Source: an uncultured Methanobrevibacter sp. (GTDB lineage Archaea; Methanobacteriota; Methanobacteria; Methanobacteriales; Methanobacteriaceae). From it: a DNA stretch of 9,371 nt. Shown one piece after another: positions 1-5,990 of this stretch. The first letter of the stretch is position 1, and each line of letters starts with the position of its first letter. The notes below the pieces were generated by a model. The model was given only the letters and a program-made list of their open reading frames with translations. It was not told where the DNA came from and did no database searches. The stretch spans positions 1 through 9,371 of the forward strand of contig CACZNW010000096.1 in NCBI GenBank assembly GCA_902782595.1, written 5' to 3'. The translations under genes and the position numbers were made by a program.

Positions 1-41
1 AAAGTTTTAAAATTTTTAACTTCAACATTTGACAATCTCAT
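1..41 (-). CDS. 5' end of a RecF/SMC/AAA15-like ATPase gene (partial)
   Basis: Only the first 13 codons lie in the window; the frame stays open to position 1. The peptide reads MRLSNVEVKNFKT. This fits the pattern M-x-L-x-x-V-x-I-x-N-F-K-x that begins many RecF/SMC/OLD/AAA15-type ATPases, where this first beta strand comes just before the Walker A loop. The start ATG at 39-41 has a GTGAT Shine-Dalgarno site four bases upstream (46-50) and a consensus TTTATATA box (95-102) at the right distance, so three independent signals agree. If correct, the gene lies mostly outside the window and could be a DNA-repair ATPase, an OLD-family nuclease or part of a defence system. The visible part is too short to choose, and the match could still be chance. 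Confidence 0.5.
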   Translation of the reverse strand, partial: MRLSNVEVKNFKT

Positions 42-45
42 GAAA

Positions 46-102
46 ATCACAACAACTTTTTTTGTAAATTTAAAATAATTTATGATTGCGAATGTATATA
101 AA
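46..102 (-). promoter_or_regulatory. TATA box and ribosome binding site of the left-edge gene
   Basis: On the minus strand a perfect archaeal TATA box, TTTATATA, occupies 95-102. A start site about 25 bases downstream would fall near 73 and give a leader of roughly 30 bases. GTGAT at 46-50 lies four bases before the ATG at 41 and can pair with the archaeal 16S 3' end. The same GTGAT or GGTGA signal precedes serA, nadX and the aldehyde dehydrogenase in this window, which supports it. Confidence 0.55.
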
Positions 103-436
103 CATAATCATTTATAAAGAATTCGCTGAAAAATCTTTTTTAAATACCCATTAGACAGCCTAGCTAAAAAATAACTGATTGTATGGCATAAAACTAAATT
201 TTTCAAAGGATTGTTAATTAAAATTTCTCAATGCCCATCAGATTGACAACCAAAATATGTTAACCTTGTTGATATTATCTATAGTGTAAACTGTGATAAA
301 TTTAACATCAATATCAAAAGATTAATTAAGAATATCAAAAATAAATCATATATGAAAAAAGATTTCAAAGTTGCGATAAGTATCAGATAATTCAGATGCT
401 ACTAACTATATAAATAATACCTTATTTTACATGTAC

Positions 437-597
437 ATGGTAAAAATCAAATTATCAAAGAGTTCCATTATACCTAAAAGAACTTGAAGAAATGGACGGA
501 GAATAAGGCTTCCCCTCACTTTGTTTTCCATATTTAATATGGTGAGTGAGAGCATGATAAGCAACATAACAGTCGAAATGTAATATTTTTATTTATA
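437..597 (+). ncRNA. Candidate structured small RNA
   Basis: This is a speculative call from structure and promoter position. A TATA-like element at 406-417 would place transcription start near 437. Downstream, three nested arms pair in order: GCTT 508-511 with AAGC 559-562, CTCACT 515-520 with AGTGAG 545-550, and CCATAT 528-533 with ATATGG 537-542 around a TTA loop. The segment is clearly richer in G and C than its surroundings. A T-rich run at about 583-597 could end the transcript. I find no C/D box pair, no tRNA fold and no known riboswitch core. A 16-codon leaderless reading frame beginning at 437 also exists but has no recognisable content. Boundaries are approximate. Confidence 0.25.
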
Positions 598-635
598 AAT
601 CTGTGTGTAAGTTTAATATATTCTTAAAACTGCAA

Positions 636-803
636 TTTATATATGCATTTGATATAATTATTTTTTAGTCATACATGAATATTATTATTTTGTAAAATCA
701 AAGTAAACCTATACGAAATTGACAAAATATAATATATTTTAAATATAATAAAAAATAGAAATTTAATTAATATTTATTATTAAATATTCAATGATTATGG
801 TGA
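636..803 (+). promoter_or_regulatory. serA promoter region and ribosome binding site
   Basis: GGTGA at 799-803 lies four bases before the serA ATG and fixes that start. Two TATA candidates exist. TTTATATAT at 636-644 is the better match but implies a leader of about 140 bases. The AT-only stretch at 728-750 implies a leader of about 40-50 bases. The sequence cannot decide between them because the whole region is almost pure A and T. I see no riboswitch-like fold in the possible long leader. Confidence 0.4.
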
Positions 804-807
804 AAAA

Positions 808-2382
808 ATGAAAGTACTTATTGCTGATGCTATTAACGAAAAAGGTATAGAAAATTTAAAGGAAGTAGCTGACGTTGTTGTAGATACAGAAATTACTCCT
901 GAAGAATTAGCTAATACCATACATGAATACAATGGAATTATTGTAAGAAGCCGGACAAAATTAACCAAAGACATTATAGAAAAAGCGGATAATCTGCAGA
1001 TTATTGCAAGAGCCGGTGTCGGTGTAGACAACATTGACCTTGATGCAGCAACCGAAAAAGGAATCATGGTTGTAAACTCCCCTGAATCAACTTCAGTAAC
1101 CGTTGCAGAACATACAATGGGATTAATCCTAAGTATGGCCCGTAAAATATCAATTGCAGACAAATCTGTTAAAGAAGGCAAATGGGAAAAGAAACAGTTC
1201 ATGGGTGTTGAACTTAGAAACAAAACCCTTGGTGTAATCGGTATGGGAAGAATCGGTTCACAGGTAGTAAACAGATGCAAAGCATTCGGAATGGATGCAA
1301 TGGCATATGACCCTTACCTGCCTGAAGAAGTTGCAAAACAGATGGGCGTTGAATTAACCGACCTTAATACAGTGCTTGAAAACGCCGACTTTATTACAAT
1401 ACATGTTCCGTTAACTCCCGAAACAGAACATTCCATCTCAACCGAACAGTTTGAAACCATGAAAGATACAGCTTACATCGTAAACTGTGCCCGTGGTGGA
1501 ATCATTGATGAAGAAGCATTATATGATGCACTGGCAAATAATAAAATAGGCGGAGCTGCATTAGACGTGTACGAAGAGGAACCACCAGCTTCAGATTCAA
1601 AATTATTCGAATTGGACAATATTGTTTTAACACCTCACATTGCCGCTTCAACAAAAGAAGCCCAGAGGGATGCAGCAATCATCGTTGCCGATGAAATAAT
1701 TGAACTGATTAAAGGAAACAATCCCAAAAATGTTTTAAACATGCCTCGTATTGACAATAACACCTACCAGGAGTTAGCACCATACATGGAATTATGTGAA
1801 AAGTTAGGAAGTTTCATCTCACAGGCAGTGAACGGCAAAATCAAAGAGATTGAAATCATCTACAGTGGAGAACTGGCCGAAATCGACAACCTTGAAATTT
1901 TAACCAGAACAGTTATTCAGGGCGCTGTAAATCCGTTCTTAAGCTCACCAGTAAATGCTGTAAACGCTTCCCTTGTTGCTAAAGAAAGAGGTATAAGCAT
2001 TACCGAAGGAAGAAAAGACAATGCCAAAGGATACGAATCCCTGATTAAAGTCATTGCAAAAAGTGAAACCGATACCTTTTCAGCTGAAGGTACTCATCTC
2101 CACGAAGCAAGGATTTTAAAAGTAAACGGCTACTGGGTAGATGTTATTCCAAAAGGACACATGTTCATTGCCAAATACGAAGATATTCCGGGAAGCATCG
2201 GTAAAATCGGAACTAAATTAGGCGAACATAATGTAAATATTGGAATTATGCAAGTTGGAAGAGATGAAAAAGGTGGAAGAGCCATCATGGTTCTAACTTT
2301 AGATAAACAAATTCCAAAAGAAGTAATAAAAGAAATCCAAGCTTTAGATAATGTTTATGAAGCTATTGGATTAGAACTATAA
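808..2382 (+). CDS. serA: D-3-phosphoglycerate dehydrogenase SerA
   Basis: The 524-residue protein oxidises 3-phosphoglycerate to 3-phosphohydroxypyruvate with NAD, the first step of serine synthesis, in the cytoplasm. The substrate-binding part (about 1-98 and 286-316) encloses a Rossmann domain with G145-M-G-R-I-G150. The catalytic residues of the D-2-hydroxyacid dehydrogenase family are visible: R229 in NCARGG, E258 before PP, and H277 in TPHIAAS. Residues from about 317 to 453 form the extra allosteric substrate-binding domain, and 454-524 form an ACT domain (begins FIAKYEDIPGSIGKIG), expected to bind serine for feedback inhibition. This is the long type 1 architecture, as in Mycobacterium and Methanocaldococcus, and looks full length. 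The gene stands alone, started by GGTGA four bases upstream and ended by a hairpin. Confidence 0.97.
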   Translation: MKVLIADAINEKGIENLKEVADVVVDTEITPEELANTIHEYNGIIVRSRTKLTKDIIEKADNLQIIARAGVGVDNIDLDAATEKGIMVVNSPESTSVTVAEHTMGLILSMARKISIADKSVKEGKWEKKQFMGVELRNKTLGVIGMGRIGSQVVNRCKAFGMDAMAYDPYLPEEVAKQMGVELTDLNTVLENADFITIHVPLTPETEHSISTEQFETMKDTAYIVNCARGGIIDEEALYDALANNKIGGAALDVYEEEPPASDSKLFELDNIVLTPHIAASTKEAQRDAAIIVADEIIELIKGNNPKNVLNMPRIDNNTYQELAPYMELCEKLGSFISQAVNGKIKEIEIIYSGELAEIDNLEILTRTVIQGAVNPFLSSPVNAVNASLVAKERGISITEGRKDNAKGYESLIKVIAKSETDTFSAEGTHLHEARILKVNGYWVDVIPKGHMFIAKYEDIPGSIGKIGTKLGEHNVNIGIMQVGRDEKGGRAIMVLTLDKQIPKEVIKEIQALDNVYEAIGLEL

Positions 2383-2416
2383 AAAACAATTTCACCATAA
2401 TTGTTTTTTTATTTTT
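2381..2416. terminator. Bidirectional terminator between serA and the JAMM gene
   Basis: An 11-base inverted repeat pairs 2381-2391 with 2399-2409 around the seven-base loop TCACCAT. It overlaps the serA stop codon and is followed by T-rich sequence on the plus strand. Read from the minus strand, the same hairpin ends in six T residues. Both converging transcripts could therefore stop here. The stem is A/T-rich and weak, so the T tracts probably matter most, as is usual for archaeal termination. Confidence 0.6.
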
Positions 2417-2417
2417 T

Positions 2418-3101
2418 TTATTTTCGAGTAATTTTTCTTATACTGCCATCCGGATTTAACTCGATTTGAACCACATTTCTTGGCATCTGAGTATTTGAAA
2501 TGATTTCAGTGCTATTTCGCTGTTCAAACTCAATATATTGATTTTCCCGCTCATCATCGAGAGTTTTGAAAAATTCATCATTCTCTTCATCGAAAAATCC
2601 CGGTTTAAACACATCATCATCAGTTACAACATCACTTTCATCGAAAAATTCACTTGAATCATTTTCATTGAAATCAGCGTAATCACCTATTGAATAATCC
2701 ATCGGCTGACCATACCGGTCATATGCTTTGAAAGTCGCAAAGGAATAAGGAAGACATACAATCATATGGAAATAACCGTTTCGTGAAAATGTCATCAAAT
2801 CAGCATCCGAAGGTCTTGCACTTGGACCCGGGTGTGAGTGAACCGAACCCAAGTATTTTGTATTCATCGGAATCAGTTCCGTGTGAACCACCGCTCCGGT
2901 TTCACATGTTTCGCCCGGAATAAAAAGCAGCCCTGTGATGTAGAGAATTTTATCTTTTATTTCACCGTCGAAAAATGCCAAAAACTCATTCGGATAGGCT
3001 TCCTTTGAATAATAAATTACAGATTCCAAAACTTCACGATCCACTTTGACCTCACTGAATTCCTCATCATCATTTCCAAGTATTTTTGAAATAAAACTCA
3101 T
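2418..3101 (-). CDS. JAMM/MPN+ metalloprotease (Mov34/PAD-1 family) with acidic tail
   Basis: This 227-residue protein carries a complete JAMM zinc-protease motif: E39 in YPNEF, then H88-S-H90-P, S98 and D101 (H-x-H-x7-S-x2-D). The MPN domain covers about residues 20-135. JAMM enzymes cut isopeptide or peptide bonds after ubiquitin-like proteins; characterised archaeal members are desampylases acting on SAMP conjugates, so removal of a ubiquitin-like or sulfur-carrier protein is the likely role, but the substrate is unknown. Residues 140-205 are acidic and low in complexity, with repeated aromatic-acid units (EFFDE at 151, GFFDE at 168, EFF at 176). The end (about 208-227) is basic and may form a beta hairpin around NPDGS. 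The start overlaps the thg1 stop by four bases (ATGA), so it is the last gene of the nadX-thg1 operon and probably translationally coupled. Confidence 0.85.
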   Translation of the reverse strand: MSFISKILGNDDEEFSEVKVDREVLESVIYYSKEAYPNEFLAFFDGEIKDKILYITGLLFIPGETCETGAVVHTELIPMNTKYLGSVHSHPGPSARPSDADLMTFSRNGYFHMIVCLPYSFATFKAYDRYGQPMDYSIGDYADFNENDSSEFFDESDVVTDDDVFKPGFFDEENDEFFKTLDDERENQYIEFEQRNSTEIISNTQMPRNVVQIELNPDGSIRKITRK

Positions 3102-3820
3102 TTTATCGCCCCGATATTTTTAAAGAACTCCTCATTGAATATTGGAAGTTGCCAGTCTGTGTAAACATAACTTCTGTATGATGTTTGGTTTTTATTTTCC
3201 TTTTTATTAAAACCTTCGATTTTTTTATTTTTCCTGTATACTCCTATGCCACGTTTTTTATAAGTATCAACATCATTTAAATTAATGCCATTCTGGAACA
3301 ATAATTCATGTATTTCATTCAACTTCATACCTTTTATTTTATCATTGGCTTCATCATTTGAATACATGTTTTTGAGGTATGAAATTCCATATGAATTGAC
3401 GCAATTAATCCATGATTCATCCTGCCTCCACTTAAAATATCTGAGAATATCTGTCTCATTAACCGGAATGATTCTTGAATCAAATGCCGGAGGCTTTTTG
3501 AAATCAGCACCATAATGCAGTACAAATGAACTGGAAGTAAAACCCGCCAGTATAGAATTAACCTTTTCAACCCTTCCATCGAATGGAAGATTATCCAAAA
3601 GCAGACTGATTTCGTCTGAAAAAGTATATGCAAATATCGCAGAGAATTCCTTAAACAGATTCACACATACTTCAGCCATTACCCTATAAAAATTTTCATC
3701 ATAGGGTTTTGTTAACTTTAGGTCAGAAGCCAGTTTATGAAAAGCCCTGCCATCCAAACGGACGATGACTTTTAAGTTTTTCGGAACCCTCAAAGATGAA
3801 TAAACCTCGTAATCCTTCAT
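3098..3820 (-). CDS. thg1: tRNA-His guanylyltransferase / Thg1-like 3'-5' polymerase
   Basis: The 240-residue protein belongs to the Thg1 family, which adds nucleotides in the 3'-to-5' direction to tRNA 5' ends: G-1 on tRNA-His, or templated repair by archaeal Thg1-like proteins. The two-metal site is visible as D23 in RLDGRAFHKL and D69 in FSDEISLLL, as in the palm fold shared with DNA polymerases. KWRQDES (130-136) matches the conserved WRQ segment. The HINNLYN motif of the eukaryotic enzyme is replaced by WINCVNSY at about 137-144, which suggests the Thg1-like (TLP) branch. The length is close to other archaeal members. The ATG overlaps the nadX stop by one base (TAATG). Upstream there is only a weak GGGATG, so translation probably depends on coupling to nadX. 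Confidence 0.9.
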   Translation of the reverse strand: MKDYEVYSSLRVPKNLKVIVRLDGRAFHKLASDLKLTKPYDENFYRVMAEVCVNLFKEFSAIFAYTFSDEISLLLDNLPFDGRVEKVNSILAGFTSSSFVLHYGADFKKPPAFDSRIIPVNETDILRYFKWRQDESWINCVNSYGISYLKNMYSNDEANDKIKGMKLNEIHELLFQNGINLNDVDTYKKRGIGVYRKNKKIEGFNKKENKNQTSYRSYVYTDWQLPIFNEEFFKNIGAIK

Positions 3821-4584
3821 TACATCCCAACACTGATAGTTTCATTAAAACTTTTAAGCAGTCTTATAGCTGAAAGTGCAGCCAGCATGCTTGTTTTCGG
3901 ATTAGCCGCACATGGATAATTCATAGTTATTGTTTTAAATTCCCCGAAATCCCCCTTAGCCGTAATTTCATGAACGTTTCTGTCAACATTCGGATCAACT
4001 ATAATTTTAACATCAATGTCTGTGTTGCATGCCATGCTGATAGTTGCCGCAACATTAATATTTAACGGGAACTCCTTGACTGCTTCAGAGGCTTTTCCTT
4101 CAAACAGCACTTCTTCACTGTCAATATCTTTTCCAAGTGATTTAGGTGATTTTCTTGTAACCAGACTAACTTCTTTAAGACCAAATTTGGCAACAGCCTT
4201 GATTCCATCCAAACCAACGACAGCCCCTGACGGCAAATGGATTTTAGCATTGTTGTCTTTGGCAATTTTTAAAACATCACTATAAAAATCCGTATCCATA
4301 AATGCACCGATACTCATTATAATCATGTCAATGCCCCTTTTTAGGACGATTGGTGCGAAATACTTTACTGAATCCGGTGAAGCACATTCCAATATTAAAT
4401 CAACATCATTTAACATGTCTTCAAAGTCAAGTACTGCCACTCCACCTGCAAGGGTCGCTATATTTTCTGCTCTTTCAATATCCTTATCAAAGAAGTATGC
4501 AATATCAATATCATTTTCTTCGGAAACTATGCTGGTTGTAATAATATTGGCAATAGCCCCGCAACCTATAATACCTACTTTCAT
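3820..4584 (-). CDS. nadX: L-aspartate dehydrogenase NadX
   Basis: The predicted enzyme oxidises L-aspartate to iminoaspartate with NAD(P), feeding quinolinate synthase in NAD synthesis. The 254-residue protein opens with a Rossmann nucleotide-binding motif (VGIIGCGAIA). It also has the family segments FPLNINVAAT in the substrate domain, DPNVDRNVHEI with the probable catalytic His, and NPKTSMLAALSAIRLL near the end. I start it at the ATG at 4582-4584. A longer frame begins at a TTG (4596), but those four extra codons overlap a GTGAT Shine-Dalgarno site (4588-4592) three bases before the ATG, and the protein family normally begins at M-K-V-G-I-I-G. It is the first gene of an operon with thg1 and the JAMM protease. 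No nadA or nadC lies nearby. Confidence 0.92.
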   Translation of the reverse strand: MKVGIIGCGAIANIITTSIVSEENDIDIAYFFDKDIERAENIATLAGGVAVLDFEDMLNDVDLILECASPDSVKYFAPIVLKRGIDMIIMSIGAFMDTDFYSDVLKIAKDNNAKIHLPSGAVVGLDGIKAVAKFGLKEVSLVTRKSPKSLGKDIDSEEVLFEGKASEAVKEFPLNINVAATISMACNTDIDVKIIVDPNVDRNVHEITAKGDFGEFKTITMNYPCAANPKTSMLAALSAIRLLKSFNETISVGM

Positions 4585-4587
4585 TGT

Positions 4588-4641
4588 ATCACACAAAAAA
4601 ATAGTTTAAAAAAAAAGAGTTGATGAAAGATTTTATTTATA
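4588..4641 (-). promoter_or_regulatory. Probable promoter and ribosome binding site of the nadX operon
   Basis: On the minus strand TTATAAATA lies at about 4633-4641 and is preceded by GAAAGA, a purine-rich stretch resembling a BRE. A start about 25 bases downstream would fall near 4612, giving a leader of about 28 bases that carries GTGAT (4588-4592) before the ATG at 4584. The TATA box overlaps the stop codon of the upstream PRC-barrel gene and the loop of its terminator hairpin. Confidence 0.45.
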
Positions 4642-4649
4642 ATCTTTCA
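4608..4649 (-). terminator. Terminator of the PRC-barrel gene
   Basis: A 9-base inverted repeat pairs 4624-4632 with 4641-4649 (TGAAAGATT / AATCTTTCA) around an eight-base loop. Its first arm on the minus strand lies in the last codons of the PRC gene, and the stop codon lies in the loop. About eight bases further on, the minus strand has nine T residues (4608-4616), and another run of seven follows at 4595-4601. Confidence 0.55.
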
Positions 4650-5041
4650 GTATCGAATTGGCTTTGAGTTTCGCCTTGTGGTTGAGGAGTTTCAGGTTTA
4701 GGAACGGTGTTTTCAAGGATTTGTGGTTCAGGGCTTACTTTTTTAATGTCTCTCGGATTAATTAACATAATATCTCCAATCGCCTGAACTTTATCAAAGT
4801 CAACTGTTAACACATCATTTTGGAATGACCTCATATTAGTGTCTTCAGGAGTTTCACCACGAATACTTCCTAAAAATGAATTTACAAAACCTGCAGGTTT
4901 TGGTTGTTGTTCAATAGCTCTAACTTGTAATTTTGAAATAGTTCCTAATCTAATATTAAGTACGACATCTTCTACACGACCAACATAATGTCCTGTGTTG
5001 GTATAAATATCTAAACTGCGTAATTTTGAAACTTCTACCAT
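4637..5041 (-). CDS. PRC-barrel domain protein with Pro/Gln-rich tail
   Basis: The 134-residue protein is a small soluble PRC-barrel. Residues about 3-45 contain the typical strand pattern with G17-H-Y-V-G21-R-V-E-D-V and L32-G-T-I-S-K-L; about 75-102 contain the second half (VLTVDFDKVQAIGDIMLI). A linker at about 45-72 (QPKPAGFVNSFLG...) interrupts the barrel. The end (103-134) is rich in Pro, Gln, Glu and Thr and is probably disordered. PRC-barrel proteins of euryarchaea (CdpB1/CdpB2 of Haloferax) act with SepF and FtsZ in cell division, and Methanobrevibacter divides with FtsZ/SepF. A division or scaffold role is therefore plausible but not shown; RNA-related roles of PRC domains (RimM type) are an alternative. 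It has its own promoter and terminator and is probably monocistronic. Confidence 0.8.
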   Translation of the reverse strand: MVEVSKLRSLDIYTNTGHYVGRVEDVVLNIRLGTISKLQVRAIEQQPKPAGFVNSFLGSIRGETPEDTNMRSFQNDVLTVDFDKVQAIGDIMLINPRDIKKVSPEPQILENTVPKPETPQPQGETQSQFDTERL

Positions 5042-5046
5042 TTTAA

Positions 5047-5103
5047 CACCATAATATAATGTAATAATAAATATGTATTATTTTATTTAATTGTTAATAT
5101 AAA
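5047..5103 (-). promoter_or_regulatory. Promoter and ribosome binding site of the PRC-barrel gene
   Basis: TTTATATT on the minus strand at 5096-5103 is a near-consensus TATA box. It would start transcription near 5073, about 30 bases before the ATG. GGTG at 5047-5050 lies five bases upstream of the start codon. Confidence 0.5.
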
Positions 5104-5146
5104 TACTTTATGTTTTTTAAGGAAATACACCGCCATTTACAAAAAA

Positions 5147-5192
5147 TTTATTAAATTCCAAAATAAAAATATAGATTAGACTTAAAAGAGGA
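5147..5192 (+). promoter_or_regulatory. Promoter and ribosome binding site of the tRNA-binding protein gene
   Basis: TTTATTAAA at 5147-5155 is a fair TATA match that would start transcription near 5177. AGAGGA at 5187-5192 lies six bases before the ATG at 5199 and supports that start. The TATA boxes of this gene and of the divergent PRC gene are about 45 bases apart. Confidence 0.4.
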
Positions 5193-5198
5193 CTTTAA

Positions 5199-5921
5199 AT
5201 GTGGGATACAACAAAAGATTATAGAATTTTAGTGGCAAGTAAAGCAAGAGAAAATTACCTGAATCTTATTCCAACCGCTTCATTTAGGGGAAGCTGGAAT
5301 AAAAAACAGGCAATTGACTTGGGAAAACAAATGAACAGTGATTTTCAATCATTAACTTATTCTTACCTTGAAGGAGATGAACTTGTAAATTCTCCGGACG
5401 TTGCGGCCTTAAGTGAAAAAGCCGAAAAGATTATTGAATGCTTGGGCGGGGATGACTGGAATAAGAAATTCTTAAGCAACACCCCAAAAGAAGACCGTGA
5501 AAAAACTCAGGAAAATATTGCCAAGGTGAGATTTTTCCTGGATACAATTACAGGTTTAAAGGCCAGACTGGCACTCGGACCAATAAACGACCCTATAATG
5601 GGCGTTGACATCAAGGTCGGAGAGGTGATGAGCGTTACCGTGCATCCTAAAAATAACAAGTTAATGCTCTGTAACGTTAACCTTGGAAAACGTGCAATAA
5701 CAGTGGTAACCAATGATTTAAACGTTAAAGATGACAATAAAGTTGGAGTGTCTCTTTTACCACCACAGTCTTTCAGTGACATTGTAAGTGAAGGAATGTT
5801 TCTTGGAATGAACGGGAATATCCTAAAAAATGTTGAAGGAGATCTCGGAGCCATGCCGAAAGGCATACCGATGGAATCCCTTAACGAAACACGTAATCTT
5901 GTTGAAAATTATTTGAAATAA
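5199..5921 (+). CDS. tRNA-binding OB-fold (EMAP-II/Trbp111-like) domain protein
   Basis: The 240-residue protein has two parts. Residues about 136-215 match the tRNA-binding OB fold found in Trbp111, EMAP-II/Arc1p, the C-terminus of methionyl-tRNA synthetase and the N-terminus of bacterial PheRS beta. The cues are VGEVMSVTVHPKNNKLMLCN followed by an NLGKRAITVVTND strand pair, then LLPPQSFSDIVSEGMFLGMN. Residues 1-130 are mostly helical, charged and unfamiliar to me. They include FRGSWNKKQAIDLG (29-42) and a helix ending LKARLALGP. No synthetase catalytic motif is present, so this is a stand-alone tRNA-binding protein, possibly a partner of a synthetase or tRNA-modifying enzyme in the cytoplasm. 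The gene is probably monocistronic and converges on the aldehyde dehydrogenase gene. Confidence 0.82.
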   Translation: MWDTTKDYRILVASKARENYLNLIPTASFRGSWNKKQAIDLGKQMNSDFQSLTYSYLEGDELVNSPDVAALSEKAEKIIECLGGDDWNKKFLSNTPKEDREKTQENIAKVRFFLDTITGLKARLALGPINDPIMGVDIKVGEVMSVTVHPKNNKLMLCNVNLGKRAITVVTNDLNVKDDNKVGVSLLPPQSFSDIVSEGMFLGMNGNILKNVEGDLGAMPKGIPMESLNETRNLVENYLK

Positions 5922-5966
5922 GTGCAGTTGTAATGTTTCATGACTTCATGCCAATCTGTGCTGAGA

Positions 5967-5990
5967 ATAGTGAATATTTAAATTCACTAT
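5967..5990. repeat. Inverted repeat at the convergent gene junction
   Basis: ATAGTGAAT (5967-5975) and ATTCACTAT (5982-5990) pair around a six-base loop. The right arm includes the stop codon of the aldehyde dehydrogenase gene. There is no T run beside it on either strand, so it may be a boundary hairpin or mRNA 3'-end stabiliser rather than a clear terminator. Confidence 0.4.

Larger units (their letters stand above)
103..807. other. Long AT-rich intergenic region
   Basis: About 700 bases hold no convincing protein gene on either strand; all frames are broken by frequent stops. Contents that can be named are: a direct repeat AATATCAAAA at 310-319 and 331-340 (21-base spacing); a plus-strand TATA-like element CTATATAAATAA at 406-417; a more GC-rich segment with nested inverted repeats at 508-562; a second TATA consensus at 636-644; and the serA leader. 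An open minus-strand stretch at about 115-235 has no start codon and no recognisable protein signature. The gap might be remnants of lost genes or mobile DNA, but I see no terminal repeats or transposase motifs to prove it. Confidence 0.6.

Noticed and set aside
163..245. C/D box guide RNA on the minus strand
   Set aside because: A CTGATGG near 233-243 resembles a C box, but the match is imperfect and no properly spaced D box or internal C'/D' pair is present.
437..660. Decayed transposase or other pseudogene upstream of serA
   Set aside because: One frame gives short runs such as KNLKKWTENKASPHF between stops, but I cannot match them to any transposase motif and there are no terminal inverted repeats or target duplications.
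795..1280. 161-residue open frame antisense to serA
   Set aside because: It lies opposite the start of serA, whose product is clearly real, and its translation is a Ser/Ile/Leu-rich shadow with no domain signature.
4585..4596. NadX start at an upstream TTG
   Set aside because: The extra four codons would overlap the GTGAT ribosome site, and the Rossmann motif follows the internal ATG at the usual distance.
5507..5866. 119-residue open frame antisense to the tRNA-binding protein gene
   Set aside because: It has no ribosome site or domain signature and lies opposite the conserved OB fold.
5967..5990. Operator-like palindrome controlling a gene
   Set aside because: It lies between the 3' ends of two converging genes with no promoter nearby, so a 3'-end role is more likely than regulator binding.
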